46,623 bases of DNA from Plakobranchus ocellatus (lineage: Eukaryota > Mollusca > Gastropoda > Plakobranchidae). A program made the position numbers and the translations under genes. The notes beneath the pieces were generated by a model, which did no database searches, was not told the DNA's origin, and saw only the letters and a list, made by a program, of their open reading frames with translations. The DNA is taken from assembly GCA_019648995.1 (NCBI GenBank), contig BLXT01008183.1:550552-597174 (forward strand), given 5' to 3'. Numbering within the stretch: position 1 is the first letter of the stretch; every line of letters begins with the position of its first letter. Positions 12,028 to 23,730 of the stretch are shown here, piece after piece.

Positions 12028-12434
12028 TTATTTTTCAACATCTATTTCTATATCAGATTCAGCTGGGTCCTCTGTAAGGTTTTGGTTGTTATTCTCATAG
12101 CTAGACGTCCCAGCCATGAGGAGGACGTTTTTTCCGACCCCTGGAAACTCTATCTTGACATCCCTTGACAGAATAGGGATTGGTTCAGTCTCCATAGGAT
12201 CTTCCTTGGTGAAAATAAGCGCAGGCTCTTTGGGTTTCCCTTTGGGAGAGTTGATGTCCACAGCCAAATCCTCTGCCTTGATTGTTTGGACAACTTCCTC
12301 TGGGACAAGAGCAGAAACTTTTTCAGTGGCAGGCACATCCCAGGGGGCAGCAGGGCGCTGGCTCACACCATAAGGATCTTCATCGACCTCGCTTGCCTTT
12401 TCCATCTCATGGCCAAGGAGGCTGCGGGCCTTAC
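12028..12434 (-). CDS. CREB3L: CREB3-like exon 9 (luminal tail, stop)
   Basis: Completes Gly470, then residues 471-604 and TAA. It starts KARSLLGHE, an RxxL site-1-protease-type motif. The tail is acidic and Pro-rich, contains NLT as a possible N-glycosylation site and ends in DIEIDVEK. Confidence 0.93.
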
Positions 12435-15400
12435 CTAATGAAATCAAACGATAAAAGGTAAGCTGAAAAATCATGTACAACTTGCTCCGAGAAGACTTAC
12501 TTAATAAAAACAGAGGATAAAAGGTAACTTAAAAATCATGAACAATTTGCTCATTGACAAGTGTAACAGTCTCACAAAATGAGTTGAGCTGCAGGTCTGC
12601 ATCACTGAGATGAACTCAAAATATTGAAGTAAAGAAGTAAAAATTCCCAATGCAATGGTACATAAAGTCTATAGCATGTCAATAGAAACTTCTCCACATA
12701 TAGAGGTGAGTAGTTTTCAAATTTCTAGTTAATGATTTTCATTCAAAGTCATTCATGCAAACCCACAATCATCTTACGGGACTGCTAGTGCTACACACAT
12801 TAAACGACCACAAAAATTTTCCTCAGCTCGGTGTATTGCTCCTACAGTGGTCTTAATCTAACTCCACACCTGAATGGTTTGCAGCTGATGCTGATGATGC
12901 CTTTAAGTTAATGATTTGCATTTCAATAATTTATTGCTGAATACTCAAATTAATATTAAAATGTCAAAAATATATGCAGATACTTAAATTGCTTATTTAC
13001 ATGTCATCATTTTATTTGTGGATACTTAAAATATTATTTGCATGTCAAATTCTATATCACAAATATGTACAATGAATTTCCCCAGGTGGGATCAATACAA
13101 ACTTTCCTTTTTTCCTATTTACAAGGAATGCAGATATCTATATTTTAATTTTAACATTTGTGTTCTCATCCAGCATAAATACTACTTAAACTCTACTATA
13201 TTTATTATTGTAATATCTTCGTTAATGTAAAGTAACAGATGAAGCCAATAGAGACGAAATGTTTTCTATGTTTATAGAAATTGTGTACTTCTGCTCAATA
13301 GAATCGATTCTCTACTGTCATACATGGATCTCTTTGGATCCTCAAATTTCTATTAGTTGTTCTTGAGCATGGTGCTTTTGCTATTTCCTCTATAACCTCT
13401 GCTGATAAATTGTGTGATTAAACAAGAAAATTGCACAAAAATATCTTGATTAAAAAAAAAAGGAAAAAAAAAATACTTTCAAAATTGATGATTGCATACC
13501 TCGTACAGATGGAGTCTGGCCTGAGAGAGAGGGGAGGCTCTCATCTTCACTGCCAAATGGATTCAGATTAGGCACCACAAAGAAGGCAAAAGACAAGAGC
13601 AGCACCTGAGAAGAAGCAAAATTACAAAGATTATTGCTTATGGTAAAACATCAAGAGAGAGAAAATATTCAATAAAAAGAGTACATTAGACCCAGTTTTA
13701 ATCTTTTGATCCTAACCAAATCCCTGTGTTCATTGGTCTGTGCTCCAAGGCAACTGTAACCAACGTATCATAACCAACGTGTCATGTGTTGATCAAATTT
13801 TTTGGGTTAAGCCTTAGTTAGTCTTTTTTACTTCTGGACAAACATTTTCAGACTGTTTAGTGACAATTTTAGGTGGTTTTAGATTACATATTTTTAGGAA
13901 ATCTACAAAAATAGTCAGGATTTGAAGAGATCAATAATGCATTACTTGCAGACCTCTTTTTCTCCCAGTTGAAACATTTGTACAAGTAAATAATTTTTTT
14001 CAAACTTTTTTTCTATATGTGTGATATGCTTTCTTTTATGACAATTCTCCCCTGATCTTATGCAGGAATCATTTTCATTGTACAAAAGATATCTACAATA
14101 GTAACATGCATACTTTCCGTTAAGTTTAGAAAGTGCACTTCTTTGTTATGTAAATAGTATGAAAGTCAACTTCAGAAAATCAACTTTACTACTCAAAGGG
14201 CCAAGTGAGCATACAAAACATTATTTAGCCCATAATTTCCATAAACATGCTTCTGAAGGATTCCGAGGCAAAATGAGACATATCCAATCAGTTTTTTTTT
14301 TTTTTCATTTTGAGTTTGGAACAAAGTGACTTTTTTTCTGGAGGTAGGTAAAGAATATGAAATGTGAATATCTATAAAATTCTGTATTAATATTTTATCT
14401 GCATTTAAACAGTTTTCTCATCCAAGTGGCCTTTGTACAGATTTGCTCATAAACTTTCATATTCAGTAATAAACAATATACAAGAATAAGGAGGGTAACC
14501 CAACCAAAGGAAAAAAATCCAAATTCAATTTAAACAGAATCTACAAAATATTTTTTTTAAGCCCATTCACGTCAGCTACCCCCTATCTCAAATAAGAAAG
14601 TCAGAAAGATTTCCAATTGCACCCTCAAAGCAATACACCATAATATTAATGACATAATAAAGGCAACTTTAGTCCACTTTTTATAGTTTGAAAGGGTATT
14701 ATAAGTTTTAATACTAATAAAATATTTTCATTCAAAACCAAAGATACCTTGTGAATTTTTGGAAAAATTAATGAACACATAATACTCTTGGATTAAAATG
14801 ACAACCGAATACTAGTTGATCAGCTCCAATTCAATGAGGACTTTTAAAATATAATGCAAAGGATTCAAAGAAAATGTGTCCTTTTCACATTATTTAATGG
14901 TTATCAGGAGGAGAGATGGTTCATCTGGTAGGGCAGTTGACTACCATGTGAGAGGTCTAAGGTTCAAATCTCAGACAATTTTTTTTCATTGCTTCCACGT
15001 GTCCACTCAGCCTTGAATGGGTAGCTAAATCCCTTTAGACCTAGCAAAAGTAAAGGTGGTGAGGAAAGCAATTGCAAGCAACCTCAGAATGCCTTTAGTC
15101 TAGAACAGTAAAGACCCTGCATGGGGCCAACTTTACTTTTTAATGGTTATAAGTTATACTGTGATACAAGTTGAAAAGCATCAGTAGACTTTCTTGCCTT
15201 GTATACACATTTGAAAATCTTGCTGGAAAGTCACACTTAAAAATCAAAAAACCACAGTGGATTTCAACTCACCATAACACAGGTTGATGCTTGAGCAGGC
15301 ATTTTGGATTTCCCAACAAGGGACTGGACTCTCTTTAATTGTGTGATCAGGGATCTGTATATTAGAAAATCGAACAATAAGTTAGTTAAGTTATGTCTCA

Positions 15401-18400
15401 AAAAAATTTTCAATACAGAAAAATCAAAATATATAATTCAAATAAAAAAAAAAGAATAAAAACTTGTTTGAAAATGAACGTCAAAGAAAACTTTGAGGTG
15501 GAAAGAGAAATGTCTACAAAAAGTGAAAAGTTGTCATATAATTACAATCAGAAAATGAATTTACTACTTCCACCAGCACCCAATAAGTTATAGGAACAAC
15601 ATTAAAGGCATTGTGATATTTTGAAGATAAACACAAGTATAATCAATATTGGTACAGCTATAAACTTCTCTTTTTATTTTGATTTATCAAAAATCTCTTG
15701 AAATTTGGCAGAGTTTTGAGGTCTTTGATACTACTGAAATAAATTCTAAATATGTGTCTTACATCATAAGAAAATATCATTAGACTGACAATGACAATGA
15801 ATAGCCATATATATTTGTCAGCACACACATCCTTCCCCCTCACTCTTCTCTATCAGCAAAGCCAGCATATTTGTCACATACCACAAAATAAGTCAATTTG
15901 CAGTTTTCTATGATTTACTTTAAATGAAAAGAGAGGCGTGAAAACTATTCACCTTTCTATGTGGAGAATTTTCTATAGACATGTTACATATGGTACACAA
16001 TACTTTAAACATTGGAAATTTTTACCTCATCCCTTTAATATTTTGAATTGATCTCAGTGATGCAGACCCTCATCTCCACTCATTTTGTGAGATTGCTACA
16101 CACTGTAAAACTTACACAGTAAATAAGACTAGCCCAAAAGGAGACTTCCGAGCAAAGGCGAGGCAAAAGATTTTTTTTTTTACATTGTAAATTCTATTGC
16201 CAATACACAATCAAATGGATAAGACAATGATTTAAACAAAAAAAGCTCCTCCAAAACTTGCACTTCATGCAGTATCTCTAACAACTAAGACAAAAGACAT
16301 TTTTCTACTCCTGACATGTATGTATGTATGTATGTATTGCTTACACATTCTGTTTCTCCAGAGTCTCCACCTTCTTCAAGAGTTCTCTGTTTTCAGCCGT
16401 GCACATCTTCACTCGCTGCTCCAGACCATCTACATAGCCTTGCTTCCTTTTCCGGCTTTCTTTTGCAGATATCTGTGCGTTTGTAAAAATTACTAAGTAT
16501 CAATTTTTTAATCTTCCTTGCTAGTCCTTGCAATACATTATTTAACTGTAATCTTTTTTTCTACATCCTTAAAATATTAGTAAAAAAAAATAAAAAAATA
16601 ATAGTGGGTAAATGAAACCTGTGTTGCCAAGCAGTCTACATTATATAAAAAAATTATATCAAAGTTGCTTCTCCTTATCAAGATCTGAGTCATACAAAGG
16701 GTGTGTTTGGTGACATATATTAGAATAATCTGAAGAAGTAATCATTATCCTGCCATTTTTCTTTTGCCTATCATTTTAAATTTTTTAAATCATACTATCG
16801 CACGTCTTTGCCACAAATGCAGAAAATAATTATTTAAGAATTTCAGATTCATAAAAGCACTTAAAAACACATCAAGTATAGGCTTCCTAACTTAACTATT
16901 ATTGACTTATCAATTTAAAACAGGAGTACAATTTTGTATCAGAATTCTAAGATTCAAGTCACCTACTTTGTTTCTAATTTTTCTTCGCACAGCTTTTAGA
17001 ACCCTTTCTTCATCTCTTGTCAAGGGTAGATTTGTTGGTAAAGTGACACCTTCTCGCGCAAGCAATTCCTTCTCCTCGTCAGTAAGGCGTAGCTCAGGGA
17101 ACTGTATACACAAAAGTAGAGTCAAAAATCATTTCAAATTGATCTAGCAACTGCCATTTTAAAAGTTAACCAGAACTGCCTTAATGGGCTTTAAAAAATG
17201 GAATGAAAATTTTCCTTGTGAAGTAACATTACATGGTGCCTGGATTCACCATATTAGTTTTATTCATTGAAAAAGACTTAATGAAAATTAATCTTCGAAA
17301 GAATGTGCTGAAATTCCAGCAAAATATTAGATGAATCAAAAGACCATTTTCAGGCACTAGAATTTTTTAAAATAAATCAATGATATTCATATTAAGAATA
17401 TAATACTGTGAAATCTTTATTAACATTCTGATTTATCAAATAATCTGAAATCATGGAATATAAATAGACAACCCTGTGCAATCCTAAAATTATTTTCTCA
17501 ACTTTATTTATCCAAATACTGTGAATTCACTGATTCATTATCCCTAGCTGTACTCCAGTGAATTTTGAGCTTTCAGTTTGGGTCAGAGGCACATTAAAGC
17601 AGAAGCATACATTTTATGTTCCAAAAATGTTTCTTTTCCTTTTTGCTTTCGAACAGCTCAAACTTGTAAAGCACACTGAGATGAAGCACTTTACAAATAC
17701 CTTTTCAGTTTTCATTCCAAAAAAAAAGCTTTTTATTCCCTTCTGTTTGGTATTGATTACTTGCAATTCAAAACTACCCCAAACTAGTTTCTTCTACTTT
17801 TTATTGTTTCTTTGTGTGATTGCACATGCCTGCCTTTGCTTTATTTGTGACAAGAAAAAAGAAAATATCACGTCAAAAAAAAAAATAAATGCTTTGTTGA
17901 AATGTTCATATATAACTGTGGAAATTTCAATTGCCTTTTCTCTGACACTTTTTTCATCACAAAAAATGTGTCTCCTCCAAAGCTTATTCCTGGTTTCCTT
18001 GATTCTCTAAATGAAATGATGGAGCTTTTTTGTGGATATCGTGTTTACTATTTTAGAAAATTATCTCTTTTCATTGAAAATTGGGTGCCAACTATTCTCA
18101 AAATAAGAAAAAAAAATTCTATTAATCTTTAGATGATGCATCTCAGAATAAGCAAAGTCTTGTATGATTTTAACTTACTGTTGAAGGAGATAGATTTTGA
18201 AAATCACATTGAAATTCAAGATGAAAGGCATTACAACTGCAATCACAGATCAAGAAATATTTTATTTCAATATTTTTACCCAGAAGTTTCACCATTGTAA
18301 ATTCATAGGTGAAGTTCAAAATCACCTTTTTAAAATAATAATTTTTAAAATCCATCCACGATGCCCTCCTCTCACCCTCCTTTTAGCCTAAAAGAGGCGT

Positions 18401-21400
18401 ATCATAATGTCTACTAAACACGTTTCCAATAGATACGAAAAACTTACATGGGTAGTGCTGGTGACATGAGGATCAATATCTTTCATGGTGAAGGGTAATG
18501 AAGTTTCTTTCTTTGATGCTCTTTGTACAGGAATCACACGTTTGTTTGAGCTATTGACCAAAAGTACTGACTGGGTTCCCCTTGTATGCAAATCTGGTTG
18601 TAGTGTTGCCGACTGCAGGGCCTCAAAATCTGGAGAGAAAGGTAGAGATAATGGGGATTATTTTTTTTTTTTTTAAATTTAAGGAGGAGTGGGCAGTTTC
18701 AAATGTTTGAACATTTTTTTTTTTAAATTTTTTTTTTCAAGATATTGTATACTAGATTTGAATTTTTCATTTGGGCTGATTTACTCTCCTGATATTTTTT
18801 ATTGATATAAATGTTTTAAGAGCAAATCTGTACAAAGGCCATTTGAATTCAAAAGCAGTTTTAGCTCAGATAAAATATTAACACAGAATTTTATAGTTTT
18901 ATTTGCATTTCACATCCTTTCATATTGTATCCACAAAAAATTCATTGCTTTCAACCAAATTCATATTTTCCCATAATTGTAGTTGTTTTTTTTAAATAAA
19001 TATTTTGATCGGATGATTTGTTTCATTTTGCCTGGAAACTCTTCATGAGCATAAATGATGTGAAAGATGTGACATTTGGGATCCCAAAACAACTAAAATA
19101 TGAAACATGGAGCTTGAACATGTATGGACACTTGTCAAGACACATATAAACTGCTTTCTTCATTGAAACCACTACAGTGCAAAGTCTTATCAAAGCAATA
19201 TAAGTCTAGATACAGAATGAACACAAAAAAAGGGTCCAATTAAGGTATAGAAATGTAAGCAGAATGGTACATAGATTGTTAATCAGCATTCTCTTCTTCA
19301 AAATTAGAATCTAGATCTCAAAATTTTTTAGTCTTTATACAGTGGTCAAATGAGAAATAAAAAAATAATAATAAAAAAAAAAAAAACAGTAACAATTTGA
19401 GCCACAAAAATTAAAATACTTTTTTTGTGTTAGTAACAGACGCATAGTTTCTTTTTTTAAACTTAGATAGCTTATTGTCATGAAAGATAAAATACAACAC
19501 CATGTTTAAAGTGACTAGACCCTTGCAATTATTGTAAGTTATCTTTAGACCTGGATCAGAATTTTACAAAAATCTAATACTGATAACAATTTTGCAACTT
19601 TCTCCTGCACAACGGTCTAAAGAGTCAAATTGTCCACTTTTGAAACTGAGGATTCAAACTTTGGGGTTTTCTCATGTCTAGGCCATTTCACACTTTGAGA
19701 GAATAAATATTATCTTATTATCTATGTTCACCATCGTGCCAGTCTGCTTTTTCAGAACTATCATGACAATTTGAAACAAGATAAAATTTCTTAATAATTT
19801 CAAAACTCCAGTCACATGATTTTGTTTATACAATAAAATAAATGTGTTTCTGCTTTTCAGATTGTGTTCACAGTTGGACTAATTTTAGACCTTTGATATG
19901 TATGACGTTTATTTCTACTTTACTTCTCGCAAAAAATACTGCCTTGTCAAAATGCATCCTGAATATGACCAAGAGCAATTTGACACCATCATATATATAA
20001 CATCTACATATAATTTTTTTGTCTGTGTGATTTTGAAAGCTTTAGAAATCAAAATTATCGAAGCTGATTTAATGGTTATCAAGGATTTGATTGGTAATTA
20101 AGCTATCCCTATAACATTCAAACTATTTAGAAAAAAAAAATATTGTTCACAAAGAGCAAAAAATGTGCTTGATCTTGCACAAATGGTTTTTTTTTAACTT
20201 TTAGCGGACAGACTCAAAAATTTACAGGAGAAACTGAACATATTTGACACAATAAATAGTTCTGAGTTCGCGTAGAGGCTAAAATGTTTTTGGCCTTCTG
20301 AGATTAGATCTGATGCAAATGCTATAATTTACTGACCTAGATTCTAAGTGTAGTCTACAGTCTACACGTTGGCATTCTTCTCTATCCTTCCAAGTTCTAT
20401 TTCACATTCAACATCGCTTTCTACATCCAAGTCAGAGGATTTCCTCTAACTCACAAGCTATCAAATTCATGATTAAAAAAATTCAAAATCAAATTTTTAA
20501 AATATATGCTTTCAAATGTATCCCCTGATTACCGTAAAACATAGATAAATAAAAAAAAATATAGAACTTTGGAGGGATAAAAAATCATTTTTTGTTTAAA
20601 AGAAATGACAGAAAATAGAAACTACTCCACATTCACGATTCAAAACATGTACACTGCTTTACTGCAAGCAATATAGTATAAAAGCATATCTGACATTAGC
20701 ATATTGATGATAAATCTTACTTTAACTGGTTATCTCAGAAGTGATGAGGGTAGATTTAAAACAGCACAAGACAAAAGATTTTGAATTAAAGTAAAATAAG
20801 CAGGGTATCAAAAGACTAACCAAAGTCAATGGAAATATCATCAGTGTCATTTCCACACAGAGAAAAATCATAATCTTCCAGATCAGCGGTGGTTGTGTCA
20901 ACTGTGTGACTAAGACATGAGTTTGCTGGATGTCCTGGTGAAAAATCATCTGCAAGCAAATCGTCGGAGGCATTGTCAGAAAAGGGAGAAATGTTAAAGG
21001 TATGGTTGAAACTGTGAGAGTCTGATGAAAATTTTGCAGAGAACATTTCTAACTGGTCATCTGTCATATTCTTCTCAGAATTTGGACTAAGTCTTGAGGG
21101 GGATGCAATGTCATCTGATGCAGATGAAAGACCGCTATCACTATGTTCACTGGGTGACTTATGAGCGATGTAGTCGTGGTCAGAGTGAAAAGCTTTTCTC
21201 TTGACTGGAGGTTCTCCCTCACTTAGTGTGGATGGCTTTACATCATTGAGAAGGCTGTCGAATAAGTTGTCACTCAGCAAGTCAACATCACCCTGGAACA
21301 ATAAGACCAAGATTGGAGAATGTGTGAACTGACATTATTTTAAAATTTGGGTTGAATTATAGGCTCTAAAAGGGAGTTTAGAAAAGATTATATCATTTGT

Positions 21401-23619
21401 TTTTGTAGCATCAATTTGGCATGAAAAACAAAAACATCCATCTATGCTTGATTTCAATGCATTTTCATTTTTCTTAAGCCTCACTTGGAATCATAAACTT
21501 TATATCAATTTGCCTATTTAAAATTTATTTGTGGGGAAAAAAAATTCCAAGGGGACTTTATACATTTGTAAAAATTTTCTCCATGTAATTCTTTCTTTGT
21601 CCAGAAAATAAATCAAGTGTCCCATATGAAAAAAATGAAAATAAAAAAAAAAAAAAAGTAGAGGTTGAGAATATCATACATAAATGTCATTCAACCAAGC
21701 ATCTGATATCAAATCTGGAAAAAGGGGCTCATCCACAGATGCTGATGTCAAAAAGGAAAATGAGACTCCCTTGTTGACTTTCTCTTCCTCTGGAAACAAA
21801 CTCATAATTGTTTTCAAAGATGGACAGGCTATATAGGATTTAACTGTCAGTGCAGAATCAAAAACTCATTTCAAAGTTATGCAGGATTATGATCTAAAGA
21901 TCAAATTGCTGTTTGCAGCAACTTCATACAACTAAAATGAAATGATTTATTTCAACAGAATTAACATCTTAAATGTTTCATCATAGCTTCCATGCTGGCA
22001 ATTAATCCTCATCCAGACTATGTGTCAATTTATTTTTAGAACTTAGACACAGTATGAGTAGTGGCAATGTTGCTAAAAATAAAAAAAATTCCAAGGGACT
22101 TTATAAAGTCAATCTTGTGGTGAAAACTGGGGATATTTCTTGCTTGAGTAGCAGAACCTTGCAATCTATAGAAAAACATAGTCATTTTGTATTGGCCATC
22201 CAAACTTTACTGAAATAATAAACATTATCTTAAAATTCATGTTTATATCCTTGAATGATTATAAAATATAACTTTATTAAGTTTATATAATTTCAAATTT
22301 CTGATTCAATATCCCTTTTTTTGTTGTTGTTTTTTTTTTTTTTATCAAAAACAATTAGGGCTATGGACAATGCTCTTTGATATCCTGCATATCTGTTAAA
22401 TGTTATGTAATTAAATCCTACATTTATACTGGGAGTTGGAGCACAAACAGACTGACTTTAGCTTGAGGATTTCCACACTTCTTCAATATCAGTCTACATA
22501 TAACACCTTCTTTAGTTACTTGTAAGTGATTTCCATGGGTGGAAATCTTCCTATAAATCTTCATTTGATGACTATAGAGATGCCATATGAGCCTGACAAA
22601 ATTTCCTGAACTTTAAGCGAGGACTAATGATCAATTGTAATTGGCCCGTCATCCAGACAACAGCACATGAACAACAAAATCAAAACAAAAATGCCAACAC
22701 AGACAATAGTCTAACTAGTGAAAGTTGTGCAATCCACTTGAGACTTGATAACACACTGGGCCTAATCAGCACTTCTTTCTTTTTTCAACCTTATCGACCA
22801 GAACTGAGAAAAGGAAAATGTAAACAATCACATACGACCCCAAAATTCTTCTCTCTACGGAGGATATATATCAGATTACAAGAAAAGCCACGCGAAAAAT
22901 CTCAACAAGCTTTGTTACACGATTTGTTCATATTCATGCTTTGAAGATGATTATCTCCAGGAAAGCTGATTGAGAACTTTGTTCATTGATGTTGGAAGAT
23001 TTCAACGAGCCTTTCCAATTTAAATTACTTGTTTTCTGATTTCCGAAAATGTGGGATCTCTGTGACTTTGAGAGACAAATGAAGAGGCATTCTGATTTCA
23101 AAAAGTGGATTATAGACTAGATCTATTCCTTCAATGTGTCAAGATTGAGGGAACAGTGTGTTGGCTACATATATATATTGTTTTTTTGGTCACCCTGCTT
23201 CACTCTTTAAAAAAAAAAAATAGTAATAAACTAATAATGGTATGAATATCATGGTATGACATGCCTAGGCCTCACACTGCCACACCACTGAAAGAGGTCT
23301 CTTTCGTGATGTGATCTTGATAAAATCTTCAGAACCTAAAAATTTTTTATATCATAGATTAGATTTTATATGGCCTAGTAAGAGTTTATGGCTATTAGGC
23401 CTATCAAGCATTTTGGTCACTTACAAAATTTATATTGCTCAAACTATTGAAGTTTGTCAAGTCTGAATCCACTGTTCCTCCTAACAAACTTTGTTTAGTA
23501 CTTTCAGTGCTGCTGATATCTAAATCAGTTCCAAACTGTGGCAAATCGTCTTTCAACAAGCCACATGAATCGTCAAAAAGAAGATCCAAGATGTCTGTTG
23601 AAGGAGTATCGAACTCCAT
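12028..23619 (-). CDS. CREB3L: CREB3-family membrane-tethered bZIP transcription factor (nine coding exons)
   Basis: Splicing 23425-23619, 21680-21787, 20821-21292, 18448-18629, 16967-17101, 16345-16472, 15273-15354, 13500-13605 and 12028-12434 gives 1815 nt, 604 aa, with every phase matching. Known family role: ER-anchored factors move to the Golgi, are cut by site-1 and site-2 proteases, and the N-terminal half enters the nucleus to bind CRE/UPR-type sites. Seen here: an acidic N-terminus; DHDY at residues 139-142 (the HCF-1-binding pattern [DE]HxY); DSGLSS at 153-158; the family block [20 protein letters not shown] (320-339) leading into LPTNLPLT; the basic-region signature NKISAKESR (363-371); a leucine zipper to about 420; one membrane segment (about 432-446, [13 protein letters not shown]) followed by PNLNPF; RSLL at 473-476 as a site-1-protease-type RxxL; and a luminal tail with an NLT glycosylation sequon. 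It is longer than the vertebrate paralogs (about 370-520 aa). Which vertebrate paralog it matches best is undecided. The DSG motif and the zipper/TM text look most like CREB3L3. Confidence 0.95.
13500..13605 (-). CDS. CREB3L: CREB3-like exon 8 (membrane segment)
   Basis: Residues 435-469: the rest of the hydrophobic helix ([11 protein letters not shown]), then PNLNPF and an acidic luminal stretch. The donor G/GTATGC is phase 1. Intron 8 (12435-13499) shows no element. Confidence 0.93.
13690..13935. repeat. dispersed repeat, copy A (CREB3-like intron 7)
   Basis: Shares a series of words in the same order with 35158-35392: a CCTAACCAA-type word, TGTAACCAACG, TTTGGGTT, GACAATTTTAGGTGGTTTTA and AAAATAGTCAGGA. 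Identity looks moderate. No tRNA boxes or terminal repeats were recognised. Confidence 0.5.
14893..15150 (+). mobile_element. tRNA-derived SINE, family B, copy 1, with target-site duplication
   Basis: The element (about 14905-15138) is flanked by a perfect 12-bp direct repeat TTTAATGGTTAT at 14893-14904 and 15139-15150. The 5' end is tRNA-like: A box TGGTTCATCTGGTAGG (14917-14932) and B box GGTTCAAATCTC (14961-14972). The body contains AATGGGTAGCTAA, GGTGGTGAGGAAAGCAAT and TCAGAATGCC, which recur in the copies at 44838-45035 and 45883-46129. It sits in the sense orientation to the window, antisense to the host CREB3-like intron. Confidence 0.9.
15273..15354 (-). CDS. CREB3L: CREB3-like exon 7 (zipper end, start of membrane segment)
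   Basis: Residues 408-434 ([14 protein letters not shown] to STCVM). It holds the last zipper residues and the pre-membrane STC conserved in the family. The donor is ATG/GTGAGT. Intron 7 (13606-15272) contains a SINE (14893-15150) and a dispersed repeat (13690-13935). Confidence 0.93.
16316..16337. repeat. TGTA tetranucleotide microsatellite
   Basis: About five ATGT/TGTA units just downstream of CREB3-like exon 6, close to its donor site. Confidence 0.9.
16345..16472 (-). CDS. CREB3L: CREB3-like exon 6 (basic region end and zipper)
   Basis: Residues 365-406 plus two bases of Val407: [20 protein letters not shown], then the first zipper heptads. The donor is AATGT/GTAAGC. The overlapping GTGTAA reading would break the frame into exon 7. 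A TGTA microsatellite lies immediately downstream, inside intron 6. Confidence 0.95.
16967..17101 (-). CDS. CREB3L: CREB3-like exon 5 (family block before the basic region)
   Basis: Residues 320-364: the CREB3-family-specific block ([20 protein letters not shown], then PLT) followed by the start of the basic region (VRRKIRNK). The donor AAA/GTAGGT splits the DNA-contacting signature between K364 and I365. Intron 5 (16473-16966) has no feature beyond homopolymers. Confidence 0.95.
18448..18629 (-). CDS. CREB3L: CREB3-like exon 4 (linker)
   Basis: Completes Asp259, then residues 260-319 ([10 protein letters not shown] to DPHVTSTTH). It carries a basic linker ([12 protein letters not shown]). 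The donor CAT/GTAAGT is phase 0. Intron 4 (17102-18447) holds low-complexity A/T frames only. Confidence 0.88.
20821..21292 (-). CDS. CREB3L: CREB3-like exon 3 (largest; HBM and DSG motifs)
   Basis: Residues 102-258, ending in phase 1 at G/GTTAGT. It is Ser/Asp-rich and contains DHDY (21170-21181) and DSGLSS (21122-21139) with further acidic clusters. Intron 3 (18630-20820) is AT-rich, with poly-A/T runs and no recognised element. Confidence 0.9.
21680..21787 (-). CDS. CREB3L: CREB3-like exon 2
   Basis: Residues 66-101 ([10 protein letters not shown] to AWLNDIY). The only in-frame acceptor is the second AG of CCAGAG. Using the first AG shifts the frame into an early stop. The donor is TAT/GTATGA. 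The exon is 108 nt and phase 0 at both ends. Intron 2 (21293-21679) shows nothing notable. Confidence 0.8.
23425..23619 (-). CDS. CREB3L: CREB3-like exon 1 (start codon)
   Basis: Residues 1-65, starting [18 protein letters not shown]. The ATG at 23619-23617 is chosen because it opens the acidic activation segment typical of the family and the exon ends in phase 0 at TTT/GTAAGT. Intron 1 (21788-23424) holds T-runs and short meaningless frames only. Confidence 0.85.
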
Positions 23620-23716
23620 GTTAAAAAATAATATAGATCCAGTTCAATAGTAATTAAGGCGTAGCCTTGCGATCTTCTGCAATCATCTACAGCACAAAGT
23701 TCCAACGCAGGCAAGA

Positions 23717-23730
23717 CCACGTCATCCAAT
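23717..23730 (-). promoter_or_regulatory. UPRE/CRE-like site next to a CCAAT box, CREB3-like 5' region
   Basis: On the minus strand the sequence reads ATTGGATGACGTGG: an inverted CCAAT box and, one base further, TGACGTGG. The latter matches the UPR element core bound by ATF6, XBP1 and CREB3-family factors. It lies about 100 bp upstream of the start codon. Transcription start is unknown, so it could be promoter or 5' UTR. If transcribed, the same bases contain a 12-codon upstream ORF (23725-23687). Confidence 0.4.

Noticed and set aside
14917..14972. tRNA gene
   Set aside because: Head of SINE family B; target-site duplications flank the whole element.
17558..18010. 150-codon plus-strand frame in CREB3-like intron 4
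   Set aside because: Low-complexity Phe/Leu/Lys composition typical of AT-rich introns, no recognisable domain, inside a well-supported intron.
22627..22944. 105-codon plus-strand frame in CREB3-like intron 1
   Set aside because: No family resemblance, no splice support, antisense to the intron.
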